From: Hyphomicrobiales bacterium
Lineage (GTDB): Bacteria > Pseudomonadota > Alphaproteobacteria > Rhizobiales > Beijerinckiaceae
Direction: 5' to 3'
Assembly: GCA_019075905.1 (NCBI GenBank)
Contig: JAGXAM010000001.1
Location: 124,001 to 188,000 of the forward strand
Length of the DNA: 64,000 nt
Made by a program: the position numbers and the translations under genes. The notes under the pieces are model-generated. The model worked only from the letters and a program-made list of their open reading frames with translations. It did no database searches and was not told where the DNA came from. Below are positions 36,444 through 46,007 of the stretch, one piece after another; within the stretch, counting starts at the first letter, position 1; each line of letters opens with the position of its first letter.

Positions 36444-37820
36444 TTGCGCAGTTTCAAAAGCCTCCTCGCGATCATCTGCCTCGCCGTGATCGCGGCCTCA
36501 CCCTCGGCGCGGGCCGACGACACGCCAGCAGCCAAGGCGCCGGCCACGGGCCTTGCCGCGCCGCAAGCAACGCCGGCCGCGCCCGCAGCGCCTGCACCGG
36601 CCGCCCCGGTTCCGGCTGTCGCAGCGCCCAAAGCGCCCGATAGCGGTGCCGCAGCGCCTGCACCGGCCCCGGCTGCCGTTACCGCCGCGCCCGACAAGGC
36701 GCCGCAGGCCGCAGCGCCGGTGGCCAACCCGCAACCGGCCGCCATTGTCACGGTGCCGGGCATGCCGCCGGTGACCAACCCTGCCAATATTTATGCGCAG
36801 GCTGGCAAGAACATGATTTCGCCGGTGCTCGCCGGGGTGCCGACGCGGGTCTATGTGCCGCATATCCGCAGTGGTGATCTCTGGGAGATTGACCCTGCCA
36901 GCCATGCTGTGACGGCGATCTACAAGTTCGGGCGCGACCTGCAGCACGTCGTGCCGTCCTATGACCTGAAAACGCTATGGGTGACCGCCAGCCGCCGCAA
37001 CAGCCGGGTGCGCGGAGAATTGATCGCCATCGATCCTATGACCGGCAAGCCAACCCGCAAGATCGAGGTCTATGACGCCTACAATCTCTATTTCACGCCG
37101 AATGGCGCCTCGGCGATCGTGGTGGCCGAAGACCGGCGGACGCTGGAATTTCGTGATCCGCAGACCATGGCGCTGCAAAAATCGCTCTATATCCGCAAAT
37201 GTATCGGCATCAATCACGCCGATTTTTCCGCCGATGGCCGCTATGCGATCTTCACCTGCGAGTTTTCCGGGCGGCTGGTCAAGATCGACATGACCGATGA
37301 CAAGGTGGTCGGCTTTCTAGACATGTCCAAGGGCGGCATGCCGCAGGATATTCGCCTCGGGCCCGACGGCAAGACGTTTTATGTCGCCAATATGAAACTC
37401 GATGGCGTGACGCTGGTGGATGGCGACACCCTGCAGGAAACCGGCTTCATCGCCACCGGCATCGCCACCCATGGCCTCTACCCCAGCCGTGATGGCAAGG
37501 AGCTTTATGTCACCAACCGCGGCACCCATTGCATTGATGGCCCGCCGCACGGGCCGGGCTCGGTCTCGGTGATCGATTTTGCTACCGGCAAGGTTGTGGC
37601 GACCTGGCATATTCCCGGTGGCGGCAGCCCTGACATGGGCAATGTCAGCGCCGATGGAAAGGACCTGTGGATTTCCGGCCGCTTCGACAATGAAGTCTAT
37701 GATTTCAACACCAAAACCGGACATGTCACCATCATGCCGGTCGATCATATGCCGCATGGCCTGACGATTTATCCGCAGCCGGGACGCTATTCGCTCGGCC
37801 ATACCGGGATCATGCGTTAA
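36444..37820 (+). CDS. secreted YVTN/YncE-type beta-propeller protein
   Basis: A 458-residue exported protein. A signal peptide (SFKSLLAIICLAVIAASPSARA) is followed by an 80-residue Pro/Ala/Val linker and then repeated propeller blades with YVTN-like strands (TRVYVPH, KTFYVANMKLDGVTLVDG, KELYVTNRGTHCIDG, GSVSVIDFATGKVVATW). Such propellers bind partners or ligands; some are methylotrophy or sulfur-associated, but no function can be assigned here. No ATG fits; TTG 36444 with AGGG upstream is chosen. It follows the creatininase-like gene by 36 bases and may be co-transcribed. Confidence 0.8.
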   Translation: MRSFKSLLAIICLAVIAASPSARADDTPAAKAPATGLAAPQATPAAPAAPAPAAPVPAVAAPKAPDSGAAAPAPAPAAVTAAPDKAPQAAAPVANPQPAAIVTVPGMPPVTNPANIYAQAGKNMISPVLAGVPTRVYVPHIRSGDLWEIDPASHAVTAIYKFGRDLQHVVPSYDLKTLWVTASRRNSRVRGELIAIDPMTGKPTRKIEVYDAYNLYFTPNGASAIVVAEDRRTLEFRDPQTMALQKSLYIRKCIGINHADFSADGRYAIFTCEFSGRLVKIDMTDDKVVGFLDMSKGGMPQDIRLGPDGKTFYVANMKLDGVTLVDGDTLQETGFIATGIATHGLYPSRDGKELYVTNRGTHCIDGPPHGPGSVSVIDFATGKVVATWHIPGGGSPDMGNVSADGKDLWISGRFDNEVYDFNTKTGHVTIMPVDHMPHGLTIYPQPGRYSLGHTGIMR

Positions 37821-37896
37821 GCTAAATGCAAGGTCCTGCGCCATTTGCGCGGCATTTGATCTATTTTGCCTGCCTGAGACAAATGTCAGGCCTGCC

Positions 37897-38994
37897 ATGA
37901 CCCAGCAACGATTCCACGTGCTTGATACCTACCGCTACCTCGCGGCCCTGGGGGTGGTTGCCTATCATCTGGAAACAAGCCTGCAACCGTTTCTGGGGCA
38001 TCCGACCGCCATTTTTGAAAAAATGCACCTGTTCGTCGATTTCTTTTTCGTTTTGTCCGGCTTCGTGCTGATGCACAACTACGGCGCGCGCATGCATGGT
38101 TTTGCCGACATGCGCCGCTTCATGCGCAAGCGGCTGGCGCGGGTCTATCCGCTGCATGCGCTGCTGACCCTCGTCTTCATGGCGATGTCCGTCCTGATCC
38201 TCGTGCTCAGACTGAAGATTGATCGCTCGACCACCTTCGATCTCGCCTCGGCACCGGCCAACCTGCTGCTGGTGCATGCCTGGGGCCTGACCGGGCAGAA
38301 CGGGCTCAATTATCCGTCATGGTCGATCTCGGCCGAAGTCTTCGTCTATCTGATGTTTCCGCTGTTCCTGCTGGCGCTGGTGCGCCTCGGGCCGTGGGCA
38401 ACGCTGGCGCTGGCCGTTGGCTTTGCTTTGCTGATGGGGGCATGGCGCGATTTTGAGGGCATGCGCAGCTGGACGCAAGCTACCCATGATTTCGGGAATT
38501 TGCGCGCGGTGCCGAGTTTTATGGCCGGGATGGCGCTGCATGTGCTGCTCGGCGGCCGCGACAGGTTCAAGGTGTCCTGGTGGCTGGCGCATGGTGCCGC
38601 CGCCGGGCTGGTGCTGCTGATGCTGGCGAAGGCACCGTCGCTGCTGATCGTCGCCCTGATCCCCGGGGTGATCTTTCTCATCGCCGCGGCCGAACTGCAT
38701 CAGCCGGCCAGCCTTCTTGCCGGGCCGATCGCCCGCAAGCTCGGCGAGGCCTCCTATGGCACCTATCTTCTGCATGCGCTGGCGCTGGTGTTCATGGTGG
38801 CCGCCTTCAAGCGCATGACGACGGTCAGCGTGCCTGATATCGCGCTCGGGTCAGCCATCGTCATCGCGCTGGCGACCGGCCTCGCCATGCTGAGCTTCCG
38901 CTATTTTGAAAATCCGCTGCGGATCATGCTTGGACGCGATCCTGCAAAGCAGGAGCGCAAGGTGCCCAGCCTGCAGGCGGCCAAATTCCCCTAG
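37897..38994 (+). CDS. acyltransferase 3 family membrane protein (OafA/OatA-like)
   Basis: A 365-residue integral membrane O-acyltransferase with about ten helices. The first segment has LDTYRYLAALGVVAYHLE with the conserved His after helix 1, then FFFVLSGFVLMHNYG and the RKRLARVYPLHA arginine motif. Family members acetylate polysaccharide, peptidoglycan or lipid sugars at the envelope; the acceptor is unknown. No SGNH domain is fused. ATG 37897 lies 76 bases after the propeller gene. Confidence 0.9.
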   Translation: MTQQRFHVLDTYRYLAALGVVAYHLETSLQPFLGHPTAIFEKMHLFVDFFFVLSGFVLMHNYGARMHGFADMRRFMRKRLARVYPLHALLTLVFMAMSVLILVLRLKIDRSTTFDLASAPANLLLVHAWGLTGQNGLNYPSWSISAEVFVYLMFPLFLLALVRLGPWATLALAVGFALLMGAWRDFEGMRSWTQATHDFGNLRAVPSFMAGMALHVLLGGRDRFKVSWWLAHGAAAGLVLLMLAKAPSLLIVALIPGVIFLIAAAELHQPASLLAGPIARKLGEASYGTYLLHALALVFMVAAFKRMTTVSVPDIALGSAIVIALATGLAMLSFRYFENPLRIMLGRDPAKQERKVPSLQAAKFP

Positions 38995-39107
38995 GCAAGA
39001 TGCGGGGCACAAAGGCCCGCGCAAACAAAATCTTGCGCCAATCGTGCGCTGGTGTAACTTTGTCACATGTCTGGGGGCGAGACATCGTGAGTTGAGGGGA
39101 GTTTCGA

Positions 39108-41153
39108 ATGACAGCGCAAAGCAGGTTTGGCTCGAGGCGAATCGAGGGCACAAGGCTGATTGGCATTGCCGGGACTTTCCAGAGTGGCAAGACAACCTTG
39201 CTCGAAGCGCTGTTGTCGCGGGCCGGGGCGCTGGCGCGGCAGGGCCAGGTCGGCGAAGGCTCAAGCCTCGGCGATTCCTCGGCCGAGGCGCGCGCCCATG
39301 CCATGAGCGTCGAGCCGAATTTCGCCGCCGCTGATTATCTTGGCGACCGCTATTGTTTTGTCGATTGCCCCGGCTCGATTGAATTTGCTGAAAGCCTGCG
39401 CGTCACGGCGCCGCTGTGCGATGCGGTGATCGTCGTATGCGAGGCCGATCCGCGCAAAGTTCCGGCGCTGCAGGTGATCCTGCGCGGGCTGGAAGATGCC
39501 GGCGTGCCGCGCATCCTGTTCCTCAACAAGATCGACCAGGCGACGGCGCGGGTGCGCGAATCCCTGGCGATGCTGCAATCGGCATCGCGCACACCGCTGC
39601 TGCTGCGCCAGATTCCCATCTGGCAGAATGGCATTGCCACCGGTTTCATCGATCTGGCGCTGGAGCGCGCCTTCATTTACCGCGAACATGCGCCCTCAAC
39701 GATCATCGATGTGCCGGCCGGCGAATTGCCGCGCGAGAAAGAAGCGCGCTATTCCATGCTGGAAAAGCTCGCCGATTATGACGATGCGCTGATGGAAGAA
39801 TTGATCAGCGACATCGAGCCGCCGCATGACCAGGTGTTCGATGACCTGTCGCGCGACTTGCGCGAGGGCCATGCCGTGCCGCTGCTTGTGGGTTCGGCCG
39901 AGCGCGGCAATGGCGTGACAAGGCTCTGGAAGGCGTTGCGCCATGAGACCGGCGGCATTGCTGAAACCCGCTCCCGGCTGAAAGTGGCCGCAGAGGGGCC
40001 GCCGCTGGCGCAGGTGCTGCGCACCATCCACACCGCCCATGGCGGCAAGGTCAGCGTGGCGCGGGTGCTGCGCGGCGAATTCAATGACGGCGTCACAGTG
40101 AGCACTGCCAACGGCAACGAAGACCGCATCGGCGGAATTGGCCGGCTGATGGGGGCGGCATCGAGCCGGGTGAATGTGGCAAAGGTCGGCGATACGCTGG
40201 CCTTCGGGCGGCTCGATCATGTCGCCACGACGGAAGCCTTTGGCATGGGCACGCCCGAGCCGCTGGCGCTGGTGACTGCCAGCCCGGCCGAGCCGGTGCA
40301 GGCGCTGTGCGTCGCGGTGAAGGACCGCAAGGACGAGGTGCGGCTGTCCGGTGCCATGACAAAGCTTTGCGAAGAAGATGCGTCACTGAGCTTCATCCAT
40401 GATGCCAATATGGGCGAGATGCGGCTTTCCGGCCAGGGCGACATGCATCTGCGCGTGACCCTTGAGCGGCTGGCGGCGCGCTATGGTGTCGTCGTCGAAA
40501 CCAGCAAGACGGCGATCCCCTATCGCGAGACCATCCGGCGCAGCGTGGCGGTGCGCGGTCGCCACAAGAAGCAATCGGGGGGGCATGGCCAGTTCGGCGA
40601 TGTGGCGCTGAGCATCGCGCCGCTGACGCGCGGCGAAGGGTTCAAATTCAGCGAAACCGTGCATGGCGGCACGGTGCCGAAGCAATATTTTCAAAGCGTC
40701 GAACATGGGGCGCAGGACGCGCTCAAGGCCGGGCCTCTGGGTTTTCCGGTGGTCGATGTCGCGGTGACGCTGACCGATGGTTCGTATCATGCGGTCGACA
40801 GCTCCGACATGGCGTTTCGCACGGCGGCGCGTATCGGTGTGCAGGACGGCCTCGCCCAGGCTGACCCGGTGCTGCTGGAACCCGTGCTGGCGGTGAGCGT
40901 GAGTGTACCGCGCGAGGCCATGGCACGGGCGACCGCGCTGATCTCGGCCAGACGCGGGCAGATTCTCGGCTTTGATGCCCGGCCGGGCTGGGAGGGCTGG
41001 GACGTGCTCGAAGCCCTGGTGCCGCAGGCGGAAATGGGCGGCTTGATCGTGGAGCTGCGCTCCGCCACCTCCGGGGTGGGGACGTTCAGCACGCGCTTCA
41101 ATCACATGGCAGAAAGCACCGGCAAGGCCGCCGAAGCGGCCCGCCAGGGCTGA
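39108..41153 (+). CDS. EF-G-like translational GTPase lacking the catalytic His
   Basis: A 681-residue member of the EF-G-like family, distinct from FusA. The P-loop reads GTFQSGKTT and NKID is intact. The G3 motif reads VDCPGSIEF, so the position of the catalytic His of DTPGH is Ser90, and the usual RGITI switch I motif is absent. Later EF-G domains are recognisable: domain IV-like RGRHKKQSGGHGQFGDVAL and a C-terminal ferredoxin-like domain ending in VGTFSTRFNHM. Weak or altered GTP hydrolysis is inferred. Function in alphaproteobacteria is not established. ATG 39108 follows GAGGGGAG. Confidence 0.9.
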   Translation: MTAQSRFGSRRIEGTRLIGIAGTFQSGKTTLLEALLSRAGALARQGQVGEGSSLGDSSAEARAHAMSVEPNFAAADYLGDRYCFVDCPGSIEFAESLRVTAPLCDAVIVVCEADPRKVPALQVILRGLEDAGVPRILFLNKIDQATARVRESLAMLQSASRTPLLLRQIPIWQNGIATGFIDLALERAFIYREHAPSTIIDVPAGELPREKEARYSMLEKLADYDDALMEELISDIEPPHDQVFDDLSRDLREGHAVPLLVGSAERGNGVTRLWKALRHETGGIAETRSRLKVAAEGPPLAQVLRTIHTAHGGKVSVARVLRGEFNDGVTVSTANGNEDRIGGIGRLMGAASSRVNVAKVGDTLAFGRLDHVATTEAFGMGTPEPLALVTASPAEPVQALCVAVKDRKDEVRLSGAMTKLCEEDASLSFIHDANMGEMRLSGQGDMHLRVTLERLAARYGVVVETSKTAIPYRETIRRSVAVRGRHKKQSGGHGQFGDVALSIAPLTRGEGFKFSETVHGGTVPKQYFQSVEHGAQDALKAGPLGFPVVDVAVTLTDGSYHAVDSSDMAFRTAARIGVQDGLAQADPVLLEPVLAVSVSVPREAMARATALISARRGQILGFDARPGWEGWDVLEALVPQAEMGGLIVELRSATSGVGTFSTRFNHMAESTGKAAEAARQG

Positions 41154-41159
41154 AGCGCC

Positions 41160-42071
41160 TTACTTGGCGGCAGGGGCCGCGGGTTTTGCCGGGGTTGCTG
41201 CTGCGGGCGCAGCGGGCGTGGCCGGTGCCGACGTCTTGGCAGCGGGTGCGGGTGCTGACGCCGGGGCCGGTGCCGGGAGGCTGTCAACGATCTTGGCGTT
41301 CTTGTGCAGATCGCGAATCAGCTTTGCCTGGGCCTGCTGCAACACGAAATTGCTGACCTGCGCCTTCACCTGATCGAGCGGCGGGAACGGCTTGTCGCGC
41401 GTTCCCTCAACCTTGATGACGTGCCAGCCGAATTGCGTCTTGACCGGCGCTGAAATCTGGCCCGGCTTGAGCTTGAAGGCTGCTGCCGAAAATGCCGGCA
41501 CCATCTTGTCCTTGGTGAACCAGCCGAGATCGCCGCCAGGAGCGCTCTTGTCGATCGACACTTCGGTGGCGACCTTGGTAAAATCCTCGCCCGCCTTGAG
41601 GCGCTTTTCCACCGCCTCGGCCTCGGCCTCGGTCTTGACCAGGATATGGCGCGCGTGGATTTCTTCCTGCGGCGGCTGCTTGGCCTTCACCGCATCATAG
41701 GCGGCCTGGATGGTGGCCGGTGTCACGGCCGTCTTGGCGAGATTCGACATGACCGACTGCATCAGCAACTTGTTTTTCAGCAAGTGCAGCTCGGTCTGGA
41801 ATTGCGGCGTTGCCGGCACCTTGTCGGCTTCGGCCTTGTTGGCAACCAGCTGCAGGTCGATGAGGTAATCCAGCACATAGGCATCGCGCGCCGGGCCCTG
41901 CAACTGGGCCGGAAGCTGGGCGGCAAGCTGGCTTTCAGCCAGATTGAGCTCATCCCGGGTGATGATCTTGCCGTCCACGGTCGCCACAGTCTGCGCCAGC
42001 ACGGGCCCCGCGATCACGCCGGCCAGCACTATCGCCAGTGCCATCATGCGCGCATGCCGAATTCTTGTCAT
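41160..42071 (-). CDS. secreted parvulin-type peptidyl-prolyl isomerase
   Basis: A 303-residue PPIase. A signal peptide (ALAIVLAGVIAGPVLA) precedes a SurA/PrsA-like N-terminal helical domain, the rotamase core (about 137-235, HARHILVKT, GGDLGWFTKDKM, VKTQFGWHVIKV) and a C-terminal Ala/Pro repeat tail of about 40 residues. It probably assists folding of exported proteins, perhaps in the periplasm. ATG 42071 follows GGAGAACG. The Ala/Pro tail is low complexity and of unknown role. Confidence 0.93.
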   Translation of the reverse strand: MTRIRHARMMALAIVLAGVIAGPVLAQTVATVDGKIITRDELNLAESQLAAQLPAQLQGPARDAYVLDYLIDLQLVANKAEADKVPATPQFQTELHLLKNKLLMQSVMSNLAKTAVTPATIQAAYDAVKAKQPPQEEIHARHILVKTEAEAEAVEKRLKAGEDFTKVATEVSIDKSAPGGDLGWFTKDKMVPAFSAAAFKLKPGQISAPVKTQFGWHVIKVEGTRDKPFPPLDQVKAQVSNFVLQQAQAKLIRDLHKNAKIVDSLPAPAPASAPAPAAKTSAPATPAAPAAATPAKPAAPAAK

Positions 42072-42339
42072 AGGTTCGTTCTCCACAAAACCAGGGGAAC
42101 TCCTCCGGTTTTCGGGGAGCCTGAAATCGGGCGCAACATTGCGCAATCGGGCGCATGTCGCAAGGGCGCAGCCCTATCGCCTTGCAAAAAAAATAAAATC
42201 TGCCTGTTCTCTGAGGGATCATTTTTGTTGATGCTGGCCATTCGCAGCTTGCATCTGTGCGGCTGATGGCACAGCATTGCGCGGCTGTAATCTGTGGCGT
42301 CCGCGCCAGCTTGGCAGCGTAATTTGTGAGTGATTCAAG

Positions 42340-42963
42340 ATGCCTGCGCAATTGCCCCCTGCCCGATGGCCAGTCATGGCGAGCCTGGTTCTGTTGATGG
42401 CGGGTCTCGGCGGATGTGCCGAGGGCAAGCTTGGCACAGTAACCCAGAACCCGGCGCCGGCCGCGCCAGCCGTGGCGGCCAATGCCCATGGCGCGGGCCT
42501 TGAACTGGCAAGCTTCCAGACCGGCTCATCGCCGGAGGGCAGCGCATTCCCGGCGTTGTTTGCCAAGGCAGCCAGCGCCCATGGCATTGCCCTGACGGAT
42601 GCGACTTCCGGCGTGACCCCGGCAGCCGACGTTATCCCGGCGCCGCTGCTGGCCAAGGCCTATGTCTCGGTTGGGGCCGGGGCGACGATGACCAGCGTCG
42701 TCGATATTTACAATGCCCGGCACCAGATGATCATTCATATCGAGGATGACCAGGACGACAAGGCCACGACCGGCACGGCGGCCCTCGCTGCGCTCGCCGA
42801 CAAGACGGCCAATGATGTTGCCGCCTTTCTTGCCGAACATCAGAGCGCGCAGCCGCAGGAAGGCGCGGCACCCGCGACCCCGGCGCCCTTGCCGGCGCTG
42901 ACCACGGCCAGCGCGGCAAATCCGGCTTCAACCGCAGAGCTGGCACTGGCGCAAACGGAATAA
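42340..42963 (+). CDS. putative lipoprotein of unknown function
   Basis: A 207-residue protein with a lipoprotein signal ending LGGC (Cys26). The mature part has an Ala-rich region, a conserved-looking core SVVDIYNARHQMIIHIEDDQDDKATT and an Ala/Pro tail. No named family is recognised. It is divergent from the PPIase gene across 268 bases and precedes prs by 134 bases. The absence of a strong ribosome binding site makes the start less certain, but the lipobox supports it. Confidence 0.72.
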   Translation: MPAQLPPARWPVMASLVLLMAGLGGCAEGKLGTVTQNPAPAAPAVAANAHGAGLELASFQTGSSPEGSAFPALFAKAASAHGIALTDATSGVTPAADVIPAPLLAKAYVSVGAGATMTSVVDIYNARHQMIIHIEDDQDDKATTGTAALAALADKTANDVAAFLAEHQSAQPQEGAAPATPAPLPALTTASAANPASTAELALAQTE

Positions 42964-43097
42964 ATGTTGAAATGCGACATTTGATGCGCAGCCGTCACGA
43001 CTTTGTCATATTGTGCAACGCAACAGAGCCTGCTAAGCACCGCTCACATGTGAACTATCTGGTTCGCCCTTTAGCAAGGCGGACGTGAGGCGTGGCA

Positions 43098-44042
43098 ATG
43101 AATGGCGATATGAAGCTGCTTGCAGGCAATTCCAACCGTCCCCTGGCTGAAGCCATTGCCACCCACCTCGGCCAGCCGCTGACACGCTGCCATGTGCGGC
43201 GCTTCGCCGACATGGAGGTTTTCGTCGAAATCCTCGAAAATGTCCGTGGCCGCGACACATTCATCATTCAATCGACGTCGTTCCCGACCAACGATCACAT
43301 CATGGAATTGCTGATCATGACCGATGCGCTGCGCCGCGCCTCGGCGCGACGCATCACTGCTGTGATCCCCTACTTCGGCTATGCGCGGCAGGACCGCAAA
43401 CCGGGGCCGCGCACGCCGATTTCGGCCAAGCTGGTGGCGAATCTGCTAACCCGCGCCGGGGTTGACCGCATCCTCACCGTCGATTTGCACGCCCTGCAGA
43501 TTCAGGGCTTTTTTGATATTCCCACCGACAACCTGTTCTCGGCGCCGGCCATGGTGCGCGATATCCGCGAACATAATGACCTGCGCCAGGTCATGGTGGT
43601 GTCGCCCGATGTCGGCGGTGTGGTGCGGGCCCGGGCGCTGGCCAAACGCATCGATGCGCCGCTGGCGATCGTTGACAAGCGCCGCGAGCGTGCGGGCGAG
43701 TCCGAGGTCATGAACATCATCGGCGATGTGCGCGGCAAGAACTGCATTCTGGTCGATGATATCGTTGATTCGGGCGGCACGCTCTGCAATGCCGCCGATG
43801 CGTTGCTGGCGGCCGGGGCGCTAGATGTCTCGGCCTATATCACGCATGGCGTGCTGTCGGGCGGTGCGGTGGCGCGTATCAGCGCCTCGCGCCTGAAGAA
43901 CCTCGTCGTTACCGATACGATTTGCGCCACCGAGGCGGTGCGGATCGCCCATAATATCCGCGTGCTGTCGATTTCCAGCCTGATTGGCGAGGCCATCAGC
44001 CGCATCGCCAGCGAAGAGAGCGTCTCCAGCCTGTGGGATTAG
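43098..44042 (+). CDS. prs: ribose-phosphate pyrophosphokinase
   Basis: A 314-residue PRPP synthase supplying nucleotide, His and Trp pathways. Motifs: [19 protein letters not shown], the flexible loop [40 protein letters not shown] and the PRPP-binding [14 protein letters not shown]. All look complete. Start alternatives are GTG 43092, ATG 43098 and ATG 43110; 43098 has GAGG upstream. A 10-base palindrome TCACATGTGA (43044-43053) lies in the leader. Confidence 0.96.
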   Translation: MNGDMKLLAGNSNRPLAEAIATHLGQPLTRCHVRRFADMEVFVEILENVRGRDTFIIQSTSFPTNDHIMELLIMTDALRRASARRITAVIPYFGYARQDRKPGPRTPISAKLVANLLTRAGVDRILTVDLHALQIQGFFDIPTDNLFSAPAMVRDIREHNDLRQVMVVSPDVGGVVRARALAKRIDAPLAIVDKRRERAGESEVMNIIGDVRGKNCILVDDIVDSGGTLCNAADALLAAGALDVSAYITHGVLSGGAVARISASRLKNLVVTDTICATEAVRIAHNIRVLSISSLIGEAISRIASEESVSSLWD

Positions 44043-44150
44043 GCCCGGGCGCGCCGGCCCCTGCCTGCCGCACTTGCACATCATTCTAAACTCTGTTCAA
44101 CTGTGAGCTTGGCTTTCGGGCCTGGAGAAGTTTGAAACGAGGATGTGGCT

Positions 44151-45323
44151 ATGCCGGTAATCAATCGTGTTGCGGAATTTGCCGATGATGTCAAAGCCTG
44201 GCGCAGGGATTTGCACGAGCACCCGGAATTGCTGTTCGACGTCAACCGCACCGCCGGCATCGTCGCCGAAAAGCTGCGGGCCTTTGGCTGCGACGAAGTG
44301 GTCGAAGGCATTGGCCGCACCGGCGTCGTCGGCGTGATCAAGGGCCGGCAGACGCACTCTGGCAAGGTCATCGGCCTTCGGGCCGATATGGATGCGCTGC
44401 CGATTCTGGAGACCACCGGCCTCGGTCACGCCTCCAAGACCCCGGGCAAGATGCATGCCTGTGGCCATGACGGCCATACCGCCATGCTGCTGGGTGCGGC
44501 GCGCTATCTCAGCGAAACCCGCAATTTCGATGGCACCGCGGTGGTGATCTTCCAGCCGGCGGAAGAAGGTGGCGGCGGCGGTCGCGAAATGGTCAATGAC
44601 GGCATGATGGAGCGCTTCGGCATTGCCGAAGTGTTTGGCATGCACAATGCCCCGGGCCTGCCGGCCGGGGCTTTCGCCATTCGCAAGGGGCCGATCATGG
44701 CGGCGGCGGATACGTTCGACATTCATATCAGCGGGCGCGGCTCGCATGCCGCCATGCCGCATCAGTCGATTGATCCGATCGTGATCGGCGCACAAATGGT
44801 GCAGGCGCTGCAAACCATCGTGGCGCGCAATATTGATCCGCTCGATTCCTGCGTGGTGTCCACGACCATGTTCCGGGCCGGCGACACCCACAATGTCATT
44901 CCGCAGACGGCGCAAATCTGCGGCACCATCCGCACACTCAAGGCGGAAACGCGGGTCTATGCCGCCAAGCGCATCAAGGAAATTGCCGAAGGCGTTGCCG
45001 CCATGCACGGCGGCGAGGCGCGGGTGGAGATCAGCGACGGCTATCCGGTGACGGTCAATCACGACGGGCAGACCGATTTTGCCGCCAGCGTGGCAAGGCA
45101 GGTGGCCGGCAAGGAACGGGTGATGGACGACATCATGCCGCTGATGGGCGCCGAGGATTTTTCCTTCATGCTCGAAGCGCGGCCGGGGGCGTTTATTTTC
45201 ATCGGCGCCGGCGATACTGCCGGGCTGCACCACCCGGCCTATGACTTCAACGATGATATTTCGCCAGTCGGCATGAGCTACTGGGCCAAGCTGGTCGAGA
45301 CCGCCATGCCCGCCCGGGCCTGA
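44151..45323 (+). CDS. M20 family amidohydrolase (hippurate hydrolase / N-acyl amino acid type)
   Basis: A 390-residue metallopeptidase-fold amidohydrolase. The catalytic domain has WRRDLHEHPELLFD, RADMDALP, MHACGHDGHTAMLLG with metal His and Asp, and FQPAEEGGGGG with the general-base Glu. A lid domain starts at about AADTFDIHISGRGSHAAMPH. MGAEDFSFM near the end supplies the last ligand region. Substrates in this clan are N-acyl or carbamoyl amino acids; specificity is open. ATG 44151 follows GAGG. A hairpin overlaps the stop. Confidence 0.92.
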   Translation: MPVINRVAEFADDVKAWRRDLHEHPELLFDVNRTAGIVAEKLRAFGCDEVVEGIGRTGVVGVIKGRQTHSGKVIGLRADMDALPILETTGLGHASKTPGKMHACGHDGHTAMLLGAARYLSETRNFDGTAVVIFQPAEEGGGGGREMVNDGMMERFGIAEVFGMHNAPGLPAGAFAIRKGPIMAAADTFDIHISGRGSHAAMPHQSIDPIVIGAQMVQALQTIVARNIDPLDSCVVSTTMFRAGDTHNVIPQTAQICGTIRTLKAETRVYAAKRIKEIAEGVAAMHGGEARVEISDGYPVTVNHDGQTDFAASVARQVAGKERVMDDIMPLMGAEDFSFMLEARPGAFIFIGAGDTAGLHHPAYDFNDDISPVGMSYWAKLVETAMPARA

Positions 45324-45343
45324 GGCGCAAGGCCTCAGGTTTC
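45319..45343. terminator. hairpin at the amidohydrolase-ppa convergence
   Basis: CCTGAGGC and GCCTCAGG form an 8-base-pair stem around GCAAG, including the amidohydrolase TGA stop, followed by GTTTC on the plus strand. It lies between convergent genes and may act as a weak terminator. Confidence 0.45.
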
Positions 45344-45362
45344 AGGGGTCAGGTTTCAGGGG
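45335..45362. repeat. perfect tandem 14-bp direct repeat
   Basis: TCAGGTTTCAGGGG occurs twice back to back (45335-45348 and 45349-45362) in the 49-base gap between the amidohydrolase and ppa genes. The first copy overlaps the hairpin. Likely replication slippage in a non-coding gap. Confidence 0.85.
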
Positions 45363-45372
45363 ATTGCCAAGC

Positions 45373-45912
45373 TCAGCGCAGCTTGGCGGCCTTGGCGCGC
45401 TCAATACCCTTGATCACCAGTTGCTGGGCTTCGGCAGCGTCGCCCCAGCGGCTAATCTTGACCCATTTGCCGGGTTCGAGATCCTTGTAATGCTCGAAAA
45501 AATGCTCGATCTGCTTCAAGGTTATCGACGGCAGGTCGGTGAAGTTTTGCACATTCTCATAACGCTTCGTCAGCTTGGCCGAGGGCACGGCAATGAGCTT
45601 TTCATCGCCGCCCGCCTCATCTTCCATCAGCATGACGCCGACAATCCGGCAGCTCATGATGGCGCCCGGCACGATGGCGCGGGTATTGGCGATGATGACG
45701 TCGCAAGGGTCGCCGTCTTCTGACAGGGTGTGCGGGATGAAGCCGTAATTGCCGGGATAACGCATGGCCGTATAGAGGAAACGGTCGACCATCAGCGCCC
45801 CGGAATCCTTGTCCATCTCATATTTGATCGGCTCGCCGCCAATCGGCACTTCGATGATGACATTGACATCGTGCGGCGGGTTTTTGCCGATGGAAACGGC
45901 TTCAAGATTCAT
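45373..45912 (-). CDS. ppa: inorganic pyrophosphatase
   Basis: A 179-residue class I soluble pyrophosphatase hydrolysing PPi from biosynthesis. The active site carries [26 protein letters not shown] and the catalytic DGDPCDVI, then KWVKISRW near the end. ATG 45912 follows GGAG. Family length is standard. It is convergent with the M20 amidohydrolase gene. Confidence 0.97.
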   Translation of the reverse strand: MNLEAVSIGKNPPHDVNVIIEVPIGGEPIKYEMDKDSGALMVDRFLYTAMRYPGNYGFIPHTLSEDGDPCDVIIANTRAIVPGAIMSCRIVGVMLMEDEAGGDEKLIAVPSAKLTKRYENVQNFTDLPSITLKQIEHFFEHYKDLEPGKWVKISRWGDAAEAQQLVIKGIERAKAAKLR

Positions 45913-46007
45913 GACACGGGCTCCAGAATGGGTTCGGCCCTGGTTGATCATCAACCTCAGGCACGTGACAAGCACCTTTAAGCATAGCGCTTAACGAGTG
46001 GTGAAAT

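Noticed and set aside
43044-43053. Palindrome TCACATGTGA upstream of prs as a CRP site
   Set aside because: The half-sites are in the reverse order to TGTGA-N6-TCACA and without spacer, so it does not match a CRP box.
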